A DNA stretch of 64,000 nucleotides from Fluviispira multicolorata (GCF_009208585.1 NZ_WFLN01000008.1:124001-188000), one strand, 5' to 3'. Positions 50,643 to 60,170 are shown, counted from the first letter of the stretch. Notes: generated from the letters alone by a model not told the origin. Numbers and translations: made by a program.

Positions 50643-51746
50643 ATGTCTTTATCTCTCCTTTTTTACTGTCGTGCTGGTGTTGAGAACGACTGTGCCGCTG
50701 AAATTATGGAATACACAGCTGCAAAAAACATTCAAGGCTTTGTAAAAGCTAAACAAAATACAGCTCATGTTATTTTTCAAGCACACTCTCCTGAAGAGAC
50801 TCTATCGCTTTGGAATGACATCAATTTGCGAGATTTTATTTTTGCTCGACAAATTCTTTTGGCTTCAGAACTTTTAAGCAGCTTACCTGAAAAAGGTCGG
50901 ACTGTACCTATTATGAAAGCATTTGAAGAGAATTTTTCAACAATTCTTGGTGAAAAAAAGTATTTAGATGATTTATTTGTTGAAGCTCTTGATGTTGAAG
51001 TTCATAAAGAAGTTCTAACATTTTGTAAAAAATTCACTAGTCCAATGCTATCTGAATTACGTAAAAATGGGTATGTTATAGGTGATAAACAGCAAAGAGC
51101 TCTTCGTTTGCATCTTCTTTTTTTAACAGGACAAACTTGTTATATAGCTCTATGTGCCCCTAAAAAAGCTTCTCAGTGGTTTATGGGTATTCCCCGTCTT
51201 AAATTCCCAGCTGATGCACCCAGCCGCTCTACTCTCAAATTAGAAGAGGCATTTTTTGCATTTATCAATGAAAATGAAAGAGAGGAACGTTTAAAAGACG
51301 GTATGACTGCGGTTGATTTAGGTGCTTGTCCTGGGGGTTGGACTTACCAGTTTGTTAGAAGAAATATCTATGTATTTGCCATAGACAATGGTGAAATGGA
51401 TTCAAAACTCTTAAAGTCAGGGCTTGTTGAGCATTTGAAAGAAGATGGATTTAAATTTAGACCTAAAAAACCTGTGGATTGGCTTGTTTGCGATATGGTG
51501 GAACGCCCATCTAAGGTAACAAAATTAATTATTGAATGGGCAACTCTCAAATTAGCAAATGAATATATTTTTAATTTGAAATTACCTATGAAGAAAAAGT
51601 ACCAAGAAGTTTCTTCATGTTTAAATGAGATTCGTGTTGAACTCGATCAAGAAGGCATTGCATATGATCTGAAATGCCGTCAGCTTTATCATGATAGGGA
51701 TGAAGTCACTGTATGGTTAAAATTAAAGAGGAAAAATAGATTATAG
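50643..51746 (+). CDS. rlmM: 23S rRNA C2498 2'-O-ribose methyltransferase RlmM
   Basis: Methylates the ribose of C2498 in 23S rRNA using SAM. 367 residues: an N-terminal THUMP-like RNA-binding part (residues 1-80; VFYCRAGVENDCAAEI-type start) and a C-terminal Rossmann methyltransferase with motif I DLGACPGGWTY, DWLVCDMVERP and the catalytic NLKLPMKKKY. The upstream leader contains two hairpins. Family length matches. Confidence 0.92.
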   Translation: MSLSLLFYCRAGVENDCAAEIMEYTAAKNIQGFVKAKQNTAHVIFQAHSPEETLSLWNDINLRDFIFARQILLASELLSSLPEKGRTVPIMKAFEENFSTILGEKKYLDDLFVEALDVEVHKEVLTFCKKFTSPMLSELRKNGYVIGDKQQRALRLHLLFLTGQTCYIALCAPKKASQWFMGIPRLKFPADAPSRSTLKLEEAFFAFINENEREERLKDGMTAVDLGACPGGWTYQFVRRNIYVFAIDNGEMDSKLLKSGLVEHLKEDGFKFRPKKPVDWLVCDMVERPSKVTKLIIEWATLKLANEYIFNLKLPMKKKYQEVSSCLNEIRVELDQEGIAYDLKCRQLYHDRDEVTVWLKLKRKNRL

Positions 51747-51749
51747 TCT

Positions 51750-52808
51750 TCAATTATAAGGTTTAGCTAATTTTTTAATTTCTTCGATTAGTTTTGTAAC
51801 ATCTTCATTTGTAGTATTAAAAGAAGTGACAAAGCGGATTGTAGAGGTCATTTCTTTTAAGTTTTCAGCAAACACATAAAAATAATATTTTTTTGCTATT
51901 TCGTCTTTTAAGGTTGTTGGCAACTCAAGAAAAATTTCATTTGCATCTACAGGATAAAGTTGTTTAATGCTTTTAATACTCTTTAATCCCATAGAAACTT
52001 TCTGGGCCATTGCATTTGAATTTTGTGCATTAGATAACCAAAGGTCATTTTTTAAAAATGCTAAAAACTGGGCGGGGATAAAACGTATTTTTGAAAAAAG
52101 TTGCATGGACTGCTTATGAATATATTCAAAATCTTTAATGAGAGATTTATTAAATATAACGACTGCCTCAGCGAGTAAAGCCCCATTTTTTGTAGCTCCA
52201 AACGAAAGAATATCAATGCCTACATCAACAGTGAGTTCTTTTAATGATTTATTTAAAGATGCTGCAGCATTGGCTAAACGTGCTCCGTCCATATGCACAA
52301 TCATTGATTTTGAATGAGCATAGCTGCAAATTTCTTTTAATTCTTCTTGAGTATAGATAGTTCCATATTCAGTGACTTGGGTTAAAGAAACAATTTTAGG
52401 GTAATTATTTCTTATTGGTGAAATTGTATTTAAATACTCTTTTAAGTTTTCTAAAGTTATTTTTCCATTTTCGTTTTTAATGGTGAAAAGCTTTGCACCC
52501 GTAAAGTTTTCAAAAGCACCACATTCATCTTGAGCTATATGAGCTATATCTGAGCATAAAACACCATCAATGGATCTGAGTCCAGATTGAAGGGCGATGA
52601 CGTTTGAAGCCGTCCCTGTGCCAAAGAAGTAAATATCACAATCTGTTTGAAAGATTCGTCTAAATTCTTCTTTTGCTTTTACTGAATAGGTGTCATTCCC
52701 ATAAGGGAGCTCGGTGGCAAGCATGGATTCATTAATGATTTTAATGATTTCAGGATGAGTTCCTACGTAGTTATCGCTTGCAAATTGCGTGATTTTATAT
52801 TCTTGCAT
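51750..52808 (-). CDS. ltaE: Low-specificity L-threonine aldolase
   Basis: Cleaves L-threonine and allo-threonine to glycine and acetaldehyde; PLP enzyme of the beta-eliminating lyase family. 352 residues. Signs: DNYVGTHPEI start, GTGTASNVIALQ, HMDGARLANAA with the PLP-binding Asp, and the Schiff-base Lys in SFGATKNGALLAE. Convergent with rlmM, 3 bases apart. An AGGG lies before the ATG. Confidence 0.93.
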   Translation of the reverse strand: MQEYKITQFASDNYVGTHPEIIKIINESMLATELPYGNDTYSVKAKEEFRRIFQTDCDIYFFGTGTASNVIALQSGLRSIDGVLCSDIAHIAQDECGAFENFTGAKLFTIKNENGKITLENLKEYLNTISPIRNNYPKIVSLTQVTEYGTIYTQEELKEICSYAHSKSMIVHMDGARLANAAASLNKSLKELTVDVGIDILSFGATKNGALLAEAVVIFNKSLIKDFEYIHKQSMQLFSKIRFIPAQFLAFLKNDLWLSNAQNSNAMAQKVSMGLKSIKSIKQLYPVDANEIFLELPTTLKDEIAKKYYFYVFAENLKEMTSTIRFVTSFNTTNEDVTKLIEEIKKLAKPYN

Positions 52809-52935
52809 GAAAAAGCCCTAATAATGTAAATATGCCGCTTGCCAAAGGGAAGATAAATTTGATAGCTTCCCTTCTGCTTTGTGTATCTTAAGCACAAATC
52901 AAATTTAAAGGAAACTCTTTTAAAGGAATTCCCTC

Positions 52936-53046
52936 ATGAATTTCACTCAAAATGGTAGTATAGTTATTCAAGTATTAGAGCAAATCTCCAAAACTATTCA
53001 GATTTCTTGCCTTCATTCCTCTATTCATCACTCTTTCCATCATTAA
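52936..53046 (+). CDS. Candidate His-rich leader peptide
   Basis: A 36-residue ORF in the 394-base gap before the binding protein. AAAGGA (52922-52927) lies 8 bases before the ATG. The last 12 residues carry five His (LHSSIHHSFHH), including the final two codons, the pattern of an amino-acid-sensing attenuation leader. It lies 156 bases upstream of an amino-acid-type binding protein. No strong GC-rich terminator was seen after it; a weak AAATCTT/AAGATTT inverted pair follows. Speculative, but the SD and composition are unusual for chance. The rest of 52809-53202 shows nothing else. Confidence 0.4.
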   Translation: MNFTQNGSIVIQVLEQISKTIQISCLHSSIHHSFHH

Positions 53047-53202
53047 AACTCAATTTTTCTAATTTATTTTAGTCTGTTTATAAAATCTTTTTATATCTGT
53101 TTCTTTATAAGATTTGAAACTGTATATCTGAAAATGTTTTTAATATTTAAATATTTAATTTAAGTAATTATTTATTTTTATTTAATTAAAAGGTGTTTTA
53201 TT

Positions 53203-53985
53203 ATGAGAATATGCAAGAAAGTAACAACCGTATTTTTAACTCTTGTCATGTCAAGTTCACTTTTTGCAAGTGAAAAATCTGACAAAAGCTTTGTGAATGT
53301 GCAAAAAAAAGGAGAAATTCGTGTCTGTTCGCAAGCTGGATTTATTCCTTTTGAAATGAAAGATCAAAAGGGGAATTGGAAAGGTTTTGATGTTGACATC
53401 ATGCAAAAATTTGCTGAGTTACATTCTTTAAAGTTAAAAATGATTGATACTTCTTTAGATGGTCTTATTCCTGCACTAATGACAAAAAAATGCGATCTTA
53501 TTGCTTCGGGGCTAACTATTACTGAAAAAAGATCTAAAGCAGTTTTATTTTCTAATCCTGTTTTCACTGTTAAAATTGCAGCTGCATTTTTAGATACTAA
53601 AGAAAATAGATCTAAATTTAAAAAGTTTTCAGATATTGATCATGAAGGAGTTAAAATTGCTTCACATACAGGATCTGCAGCAACGCTTTATTTACGAAGG
53701 ACATTAAAAAATGCAAACCATCTTCAATTTGATAGTGAAAGTGCCGAAGTGGATGCTCTTATTCAAAAACGTTCAAATACATTTGTAGATGATAATGTAT
53801 TTATTGATCAAGCTTCAAAAGAAATGAACATGAAATTTTATACTTTAGAGTCAACTGAAGAAGGAAAGCTTGCTATGGCTGCACGTATGTCAGATATTGC
53901 TTTAATAGAAGCATTTAATAATTTTTTAGAGGTGATTGATAAAAATGGACAATATGAGAAAATCAAAAAGGTTTATTTTAACTAA
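53203..53985 (+). CDS. Periplasmic substrate-binding protein, SBP_bac_3 (polar amino acid) type
   Basis: 260 residues. Signal peptide (VFLTLVMSSSLFA), then the classical fold: IRVCSQAGFIPFEM, GNWKGFDVDIMQKFAE, SLDGLIPALMTKKCDLIASGLTITEKR. The ligand-pocket residues look like those of arginine/histidine/lysine binders, but this is weak evidence. It is the fourth orphan two-lobe receptor in the window; no permease adjacent. A His-ending short ORF precedes it. Next gene 23 bases downstream encodes an LRR protein, probably the same transcript. Confidence 0.85.
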   Translation: MRICKKVTTVFLTLVMSSSLFASEKSDKSFVNVQKKGEIRVCSQAGFIPFEMKDQKGNWKGFDVDIMQKFAELHSLKLKMIDTSLDGLIPALMTKKCDLIASGLTITEKRSKAVLFSNPVFTVKIAAAFLDTKENRSKFKKFSDIDHEGVKIASHTGSAATLYLRRTLKNANHLQFDSESAEVDALIQKRSNTFVDDNVFIDQASKEMNMKFYTLESTEEGKLAMAARMSDIALIEAFNNFLEVIDKNGQYEKIKKVYFN

Positions 53986-54008
53986 TTTAGGTTTGTGAGG
54001 AGAGTTCT

Positions 54009-54830
54009 ATGACTGTCAATAATTTTTTTGAATATCTTTCTCAAGTACCCAAATCGATTGAGAATGAATTTGCATTAAAAACTCTATTCCGTATTGCGCG
54101 AACCAAAATACCTTCTGAAGCAGTAGGGGTTTTGCAAAATTTAAAAGCATTAGATTTAAGTGCGTTTCCTGAAGCAAAAAAACTTTTAATGGATTCCTCA
54201 TTTTTTAAATTTATGCCTCAATTGACTTCGCTAAATTTAGATTATCAGAATATTAATAATATAAGTGATATTTTATCATTAAAATTGCTCCAGCGCATTT
54301 CACTTAAGGGACATGGTTTAAAAGATTTTCATTTTTTAATTCCACTGAAAGATGTCGAAGAATTGATTTTAGATGAGAATAATATATTAAATTTATTAGG
54401 AATTGAAAAATTTTCAAATTTAAAACTTCTTTCATTAAAAAAGAATAAATTAAGAAATATACACGAAGTTTCATTGCTTCTTAAATTGGTCAGCTTAAAT
54501 GTTTCTGAAAACGACATTACCGATATTTCTTTTATTAAAACTATGGCACAACTAAAATTCTTTTCTGCAAATAAAAATATGATTGATGATGTGAGTGCAA
54601 TAGAAAAAATTAGATCTTTGAATACCTTAAGTTTAGCTGAAAACCAAATTAATGATGTTGAACCGCTTCAGTATTTAATTAGCCTTACAAAGCTTGATTT
54701 ACGCAAAAATAAGATTAGAAATATTAAATGTCTCAAAGAACTGAGGAATCTGTTTGAACTAGGTTTATCAGGAAATCCACTGTACGATGATGACTACGAT
54801 TTATTTCCAAGATCATTAAGGATAGAATAA
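54009..54830 (+). CDS. Leucine-rich repeat protein (internalin-type repeats)
   Basis: 273 residues. After a 70-residue N-terminal cap, at least seven repeats of about 22 residues run to near the C-terminus (LTSLNLDYQNI, VEELILDENNI, LKLLSLKKNKLR, LVSLNVSENDI, LNTLSLAENQI, LTKLDLRKNKIR, LFELGLSGNPL). No signal peptide, so probably cytosolic protein-protein interaction. GAGGAG before the ATG; the next gene starts 2 bases after the stop. Target unknown. Confidence 0.88.
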   Translation: MTVNNFFEYLSQVPKSIENEFALKTLFRIARTKIPSEAVGVLQNLKALDLSAFPEAKKLLMDSSFFKFMPQLTSLNLDYQNINNISDILSLKLLQRISLKGHGLKDFHFLIPLKDVEELILDENNILNLLGIEKFSNLKLLSLKKNKLRNIHEVSLLLKLVSLNVSENDITDISFIKTMAQLKFFSANKNMIDDVSAIEKIRSLNTLSLAENQINDVEPLQYLISLTKLDLRKNKIRNIKCLKELRNLFELGLSGNPLYDDDYDLFPRSLRIE

Positions 54831-54832
54831 TT

Positions 54833-56026
54833 ATGTATGGGAACAAGATCATTAATCATCGGATTATTTTTCTGGTTATTCTCTTCCTTGTTCCCATCTC
54901 TCAAGTTTCGATAGATATTTATTCACCTTCATTGCCTAAAATTGTTACATCCTTGTCAACGAACTCAAGCTCTGTTCAGCAAACCGTTTCACTTTTTCTC
55001 ATTTCATTAGGTTTAGGACAGTTTTTTTATGGTCCTATTTCCGATCGATATGGTCGAAAAAATGCACTTCTTTTTGGTATGATTTTATTTACATTGAGTA
55101 GCTTAATGTGTGTTATAGCGCAAAGTATTGAATTTCTTATCTTTGCTCGATTTATTCAAGGTTTTTCTTCTGCTTCTATAGCTGTCTTGTCAAAAGCAGT
55201 GTCCGTCGATTTGTATAAGGGCATAGAGCTTATGAAAGCAACTGCATGGATTGGTTTAGTATGGGGTGTTTCTCCTATAATAGCCCCCGTAGTGGGAGCA
55301 TATCTTGATAAATTTGGTGGTTGGAGACTGCCCTTTATCGTATTAAGTGTATATGGTTTCATTTCATGCATTGTAATATTATTTTTTATGAAAGAAACAA
55401 ATACATCGCCTCAAAATCTCAATCTCAAACGAATATTAATTAATTCTTATAAGGTTATTAGAAATAAAGATTTTTTTTGTTCGACCATTATTGTTGCTGC
55501 TACAAATTTAGGAATATTTTCATTCACTATGATGGGGCCTTTTCTTATACAAGACATCATGGGAAAAAGTCAGGTTTTTTATGGGCAAATGGCTCTACTT
55601 GTTGGGCTAGTTTATATGCTCGGAGCTTTTGCAAGTCGATTCGTAATAAAATATTACGAAGGGCAAAAAATTATACATTTTACTTCTACAGTTTTACTTT
55701 TAATGAGTGTTTTAATGGTCATACTTTCTTATTTTTTTCCTAGTTCCATATTCATTTTTATGATTTCTTCTTGTGGAATAGCATTTGCTTCTGGAATTTT
55801 ATACCCATATTTGATTGCAATTATGTTTGCTCCATTTAATAATTTGGCTGGGACGGTGAGTTCAAATTATGGAGTTATCTCTTATACATTTTCTGGTATC
55901 GTGACAATTTTTACTGGCTATCTTGTTATAACTTCTATTCGTGAGGTTGCAATAACTTATGCAATGGTAGGAATTATTACATATATAGCTATGAAAATTA
56001 TGTTTTATTTACCTGCCAGAATATAA
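54833..56026 (+). CDS. MFS exporter, Bcr/CflA (DHA1, 12-TM) family
   Basis: 397 residues with about 12 hydrophobic segments. Signatures are the start PISQVSIDIYSPSLPKI, motif A GPISDRYGRKNAL and an RFIQGFSSASIAVLSKAV segment like Bcr. Predicted drug/proton or cysteine-type efflux, inner membrane. It starts 2 bases after the LRR gene, so it shares its transcript. It may be an unrelated passenger gene. Confidence 0.9.
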   Translation: MYGNKIINHRIIFLVILFLVPISQVSIDIYSPSLPKIVTSLSTNSSSVQQTVSLFLISLGLGQFFYGPISDRYGRKNALLFGMILFTLSSLMCVIAQSIEFLIFARFIQGFSSASIAVLSKAVSVDLYKGIELMKATAWIGLVWGVSPIIAPVVGAYLDKFGGWRLPFIVLSVYGFISCIVILFFMKETNTSPQNLNLKRILINSYKVIRNKDFFCSTIIVAATNLGIFSFTMMGPFLIQDIMGKSQVFYGQMALLVGLVYMLGAFASRFVIKYYEGQKIIHFTSTVLLLMSVLMVILSYFFPSSIFIFMISSCGIAFASGILYPYLIAIMFAPFNNLAGTVSSNYGVISYTFSGIVTIFTGYLVITSIREVAITYAMVGIITYIAMKIMFYLPARI

Positions 56027-56079
56027 TTCATTATATTTATAGATTTTTAATTTTATATAGATAAGAAAGAAAATAAATC

Positions 56080-57333
56080 ATGGATAATAAATTTAAAAAT
56101 TTAAATAATATATTGTGCTTAGTTTTTCTAATTTGTTTTTTCTCGATAATAAATATATCTTGCTCGAAAAATAATACAAACAATTCACCTGATGAATTTA
56201 ATAATTCATCTACTGAAAGCCAAAATGGTATTCAAATAAAATCAGAAATAATAAATCGTGATGGAAATAATTTAGAAATTTGGTCTGCTGAAGTAGAGCC
56301 ATCGAAACGCTCCATAAGTCTAGTACGAGCATCAAATCAACTTACTGGAAGTGAAACAGTATCTGAAGTTGCAATAAGGGAAAAAGCAATATTTGCAATG
56401 AATGGCGGTTTTTTTAAAATATTTAATGAGAAAAGCTTGCAACTATCAAATAAATATTTAGATTCATTTCACCTTGGTACTCATTATTCACCTTATTATG
56501 CATTACCAAGATATTCTTTAAAGATAGAAAATAATTGGTATGGTGTAAACTCAGTTTTTCATGATGTTGTGGGGTGGAACTCGAATATCAATGAAATGAA
56601 TTTTGGAAAAATTTCTGTTGTACCTGCCTTATCTTTTTTTAATTTGGATAAGAGTAAAAGTGATCAATTAAATTTGACAGCTGTAAATAGCTTATCATTT
56701 AAAAATGCAACGATTGTTTATACAAAAAATTGGAAAAAGAGTATACAATTTCCAAATATAGGTTATTTGCTTAAATATGATTTTGAGCAAAATAAAATTG
56801 TAGAAACTTTTGATTTAAGTAAAATTTTAAATCAAAAAGATAGAAACATGAATGTCAATGATAAAGTCATTCTAATATATTTCTACAGTTTTAATAAAAA
56901 AATATTATTTCAGAATATTCAAGATTTATTTCTTGATTTTGAAGTTCAAACTCTTTTTGAGCAAGACAATATTGATTGGAAAAATATGGATTTTATTGTA
57001 TCTGGTAGACCGCAGCTTATACGTAATGGAAGGATTTTAACACCATTTCCAAATTCAAATTTTCATTTAAATAAATTTCCAAGAACTGCTATGTGCAAGC
57101 TTAACAATGGAAATGTATTGTTTTTGACCTTGGGAGATGCTGAATTGATGGATAATATTAAAGACGGGGCAAGTATTTTAACTTGGGCTAAAATATTACT
57201 AGAAAAAGGCTGTAAAGACGCAATCAATTTAGATGGAGGTGGTTCAGCAACTTTTTATTATGATAATAAATTAAGAAATAAGCAGGATCCACTGCAAGAA
57301 AGACATGTTTCTGATGTAATAATCGTAAAATAA
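56080..57333 (+). CDS. Lipoprotein with phosphodiester glycosidase (NAGPA-like) domain
   Basis: 417 residues. Signal peptide with lipobox FFSIINISC (Cys about 28), so lipid-anchored and periplasmic or surface. The domain shows the NAGPA/DUF2233 pattern: FAMNGGFF near residue 107 and INLDGGGSATFY near the C-terminus (DGGGS), the catalytic region that in the family removes N-acetylglucosamine from phosphodiesters. Distance to the MFS gene is 53 bases. Its natural substrate here may be a cell-wall or surface glycan; unproven. Confidence 0.85.
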   Translation: MDNKFKNLNNILCLVFLICFFSIINISCSKNNTNNSPDEFNNSSTESQNGIQIKSEIINRDGNNLEIWSAEVEPSKRSISLVRASNQLTGSETVSEVAIREKAIFAMNGGFFKIFNEKSLQLSNKYLDSFHLGTHYSPYYALPRYSLKIENNWYGVNSVFHDVVGWNSNINEMNFGKISVVPALSFFNLDKSKSDQLNLTAVNSLSFKNATIVYTKNWKKSIQFPNIGYLLKYDFEQNKIVETFDLSKILNQKDRNMNVNDKVILIYFYSFNKKILFQNIQDLFLDFEVQTLFEQDNIDWKNMDFIVSGRPQLIRNGRILTPFPNSNFHLNKFPRTAMCKLNNGNVLFLTLGDAELMDNIKDGASILTWAKILLEKGCKDAINLDGGGSATFYYDNKLRNKQDPLQERHVSDVIIVK

Positions 57334-57386
57334 TATTAACTTCTCTAATGTTTCTTTATAGAGCGTCTGTTTTTACCAGAAACGAA

Positions 57387-57421
57387 CTTATATCCCCGAC
57401 TTCTAAAGTCGGGGATATAAG
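57387..57421. repeat. 16-bp perfect hairpin with CCCCGACTT core
   Basis: CTTATATCCCCGACTT (57387-57402) and its complement (57406-57421) around loop cta. It sits in the 225-base gap between two convergent genes. No T-run follows on either strand, so it is a poor terminator. The core recalls end hairpins of IS200/IS605-family elements or REP sequences, by memory only. The rest of 57334-57558 has no gene. Confidence 0.55.
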
Positions 57422-57558
57422 TGAGCTGAAAAGACCCCAGCAATTTTTTATTCAGTTTTGATATGCATATTTTTTAATCTTACTTCTTTATCCAAACCAA
57501 TGAATTTATAATTATCTTTGTTTTTCAGTTTCAGAAATTCGTATAAAATTCATAGTAT

Positions 57559-57864
57559 TTAATTTTTATCAAAACTATAAATTTTTGTTGTAGATGCAAA
57601 ACAACTACAATAACCTTTAAATTTCTTGGTAGAAGTGCACATTGGAAAATGATTAATCCTTATGAGCTCATCATAAACTGCTTTACCTATGCAACCAATT
57701 TTTAGAGCTTCATCTCTTTCAACTGTACATGATTGTGGATCTAATCCTTCATCATCACATTTCAAAGTATTCGGCTTCAACGGTAAAGTAAATCCATCTG
57801 CAAAAGCTGAATTGAAGTTAAATAGAACGATTGATAGCGTAAGGGCTCTTTTGATAAAGCGCAT
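57559..57864 (-). CDS. Small secreted Cys-rich protein
   Basis: 101 residues. Signal peptide (RALTLSIVLFNFNSAFA, cleaved after about residue 22), then a mature part with six Cys (36, 46, 58, 76, 86, 88; the last pair CSC), probably disulfide-bonded in the periplasm or outside. ATG 57864 has AAGGA 6 bases before; an in-frame start 36 bases upstream is rejected. No family recognised. Confidence 0.65.
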   Translation of the reverse strand: MRFIKRALTLSIVLFNFNSAFADGFTLPLKPNTLKCDDEGLDPQSCTVERDEALKIGCIGKAVYDELIRINHFPMCTSTKKFKGYCSCFASTTKIYSFDKN

Positions 57865-58117
57865 AAAAATTCCTTTTATATAAAAATTAAAGATATGCAT
57901 TTGAGCTTAAATTAAAAAAATATATTGTCAATAATTTTTTTATAAAAAATTAGAATTTATACAGTTATTTTAAATGTCAAAGAAAGTCATGCATTCTGGC
58001 ATGCTTCTCATAAAAGTTGATTAACGAAGTCTAACTTCACAAATATATAAACTTGATATTATATTTTTTCTATTGTATCGCTTTTAAGTTCTTATTATGT
58101 ATGAAAGGATGCAGTAA

Positions 58118-60130
58118 ATGGAGTTAAGTTTTCTTAAAAATCAGAAGCAAAAACTAATAGAAAGAATACCATCAATTCAGCACTACTTTATCGACATTTA
58201 TATTCCTCAATTTTCTGAAACAGTTTCTTTCTTACCCATTCGCTGCTTTCGTGACTTTACTTTGCATCTCGATTATTCTGCTGAAAATGAAAGAAATTAT
58301 AATAAATTTTATTCGAGTGGCAGCACAGGTAATAAGCCATCGACTCATATCTTTTCATATGACGCTTTAAAGGTATATGAAAAAAATACTTGTGAAGGTT
58401 TTTTAGATTTTTTACAAAGAAATCAATTAGACAAGAGCACCCCTCTTCTAACATTTATTCCACCTGTGGAAATATGGAAAAATAGTTCTTTATCTGCAAT
58501 GTTAAGCATGTTTCATCATCAAGAGTTTAATATAATTTTCTGCAATCTTGATGAATCTTTTGAAAATGCTTTAGTTTGTTTAAAGAAAATTGAAAATAAT
58601 TCGTCGTGCATTATTTTTGGTACGTCTTTTCACCATTTCATGCTTGCAAATTTATCTTCTCAAGAATTTAAGGAACGAATTCAGAATGAATTTAAACGTC
58701 TTAATTTGTCAATTATTGACACTGGTGGAACCAAAGGAAGAACTCAAGCATATACCTTAACTGAAAGCATTGAGGTTCTAAAAAGTTTTTATACAAGTGC
58801 AAATTTATCAATTTTTTCAGAGTATGGAATGTGTGAACTGGGTTCCCAAGCTTGGTCAACCCATAAAATTCATGATGGCACTTTTCAATGCAATAAGACT
58901 TTAAAGCCTTTCTCTGTTTCCATTGAGGCAAATTCGGTATTGCCTATCAATGAATTAGGATTTATTGCTTTTATAGATTCAATTAATTATGAATCCTATG
59001 CTGCAATCATTACTGAAGATATTGGCTTATGCCTTGATACAAATAAGTTTAGACTCATTGGCCGTGGGCCTGACTCATCAATTAAAGGGTGTAGCTTAAA
59101 TGTGAGAGGTTTCTTTAATTTTGAATCTCAAACACAGAAATTGTTAATAGAGATAAATAAGCAGCAAAAAAATATTTTAAATTTAAAAGATATATTATTT
59201 CAACTTAAAGAAAAAGATTGGAATAGCTTTGCACTCGAAGATTTAGCAAAAACACTTGAAAGTATTGAATGTAAGTTAGAAAAAGATTTAAGTTATCAAA
59301 ATAAAAATATGCTTATTATTTCTGCAGCAAATACACCTATTGCTTGGGTGTTTCCTTATATCATTGCAGCAAAAAATGGAGTTTCTTCTGTAACTTTAAA
59401 AATTCCAAGCTTACGCTTAGATGATTATTATTCGGGAACAGTTCGTAAATATACAGAAGATCTTATTCAAGTCATTGCAAACTACTTCCCTCTTACAAAA
59501 ACATATATAGATCCTGGTAAATCTATTGCGCATACTTTCAATGATTATGATATTGTTTTAACTTTTGGCAGCGAAGAAACTCTTACAACACTTTCAAAAC
59601 AAGTTAATTCAAATATAACAAAGTTTATAGGTAAGGGAGATATAAAAAACTCTCTTTTAATCAATATTCATGATAATTCACCTAAAAAAATCGCACAGTC
59701 TATTAGTTTATGGAATGGGCGTGGCTGCTTAACGCCCGTGGTTTTGTTCTTATCAGGTAATGAAATTGAGTTTGCAAATTGGATAAATGTTTTTACTCAA
59801 GAATTTGAAAATGAATTTTTAGAGCGGACAAAGCAAAATGAGCCTGAAATTATACGAAAGTTCTGTCATACACACAATACTGCATTTGTAACTGGGCAAA
59901 TAAAAGAATTGGGAATGAATATAAATTTTGCAATACTGCGAGGAAAAAGAACCTGCGTTGTTAATTTAGCGCAATATAGCGTTCAAGATTTAAAATATTT
60001 TCAACCGGATTTTAATTTTGGTGGTTGTGGATTTATTTATTTACTTCATCAATCAATGAGAGATAAATTTAAAAATCTGCAGAGTTTAAGTATTCTTCCT
60101 AATATTCATGATTATTTTGAGAAAAATTGA
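58118..60130 (+). CDS. LuxE-LuxC fusion: acyl-protein synthetase plus acyl-CoA reductase domains
   Basis: 670 residues in two parts. Residues about 1-345 are LuxE-like: an AMP-forming SSGSTGNKPS (66-75), DTGGTKGR and SEYGMCELGSQAW near 235-246. Residues about 390-670 are LuxC-like fatty acyl reductase: ISAANTPIAWVFPYI, an IDPGKSIAHTF region and Cys537 in GRGCLTP, the probable acyl-thioester Cys. Together they would activate a fatty acid and reduce it to an aldehyde. No luxAB, luxD or luxG is in the window, so light production is not implied. Domain assignment is from remembered motifs. AAGGA 8 bases before the ATG. Confidence 0.82.
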   Translation: MELSFLKNQKQKLIERIPSIQHYFIDIYIPQFSETVSFLPIRCFRDFTLHLDYSAENERNYNKFYSSGSTGNKPSTHIFSYDALKVYEKNTCEGFLDFLQRNQLDKSTPLLTFIPPVEIWKNSSLSAMLSMFHHQEFNIIFCNLDESFENALVCLKKIENNSSCIIFGTSFHHFMLANLSSQEFKERIQNEFKRLNLSIIDTGGTKGRTQAYTLTESIEVLKSFYTSANLSIFSEYGMCELGSQAWSTHKIHDGTFQCNKTLKPFSVSIEANSVLPINELGFIAFIDSINYESYAAIITEDIGLCLDTNKFRLIGRGPDSSIKGCSLNVRGFFNFESQTQKLLIEINKQQKNILNLKDILFQLKEKDWNSFALEDLAKTLESIECKLEKDLSYQNKNMLIISAANTPIAWVFPYIIAAKNGVSSVTLKIPSLRLDDYYSGTVRKYTEDLIQVIANYFPLTKTYIDPGKSIAHTFNDYDIVLTFGSEETLTTLSKQVNSNITKFIGKGDIKNSLLINIHDNSPKKIAQSISLWNGRGCLTPVVLFLSGNEIEFANWINVFTQEFENEFLERTKQNEPEIIRKFCHTHNTAFVTGQIKELGMNINFAILRGKRTCVVNLAQYSVQDLKYFQPDFNFGGCGFIYLLHQSMRDKFKNLQSLSILPNIHDYFEKN

Positions 60131-60170
60131 AATTTATCTTTGAGTTTTAAACAAAAACAAGCCTTCACTA

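Noticed and set aside
58118-60130. Bioluminescence operon
   Set aside because: Only LuxE- and LuxC-like domains are present; no luciferase alpha/beta or LuxD gene is seen within the window.
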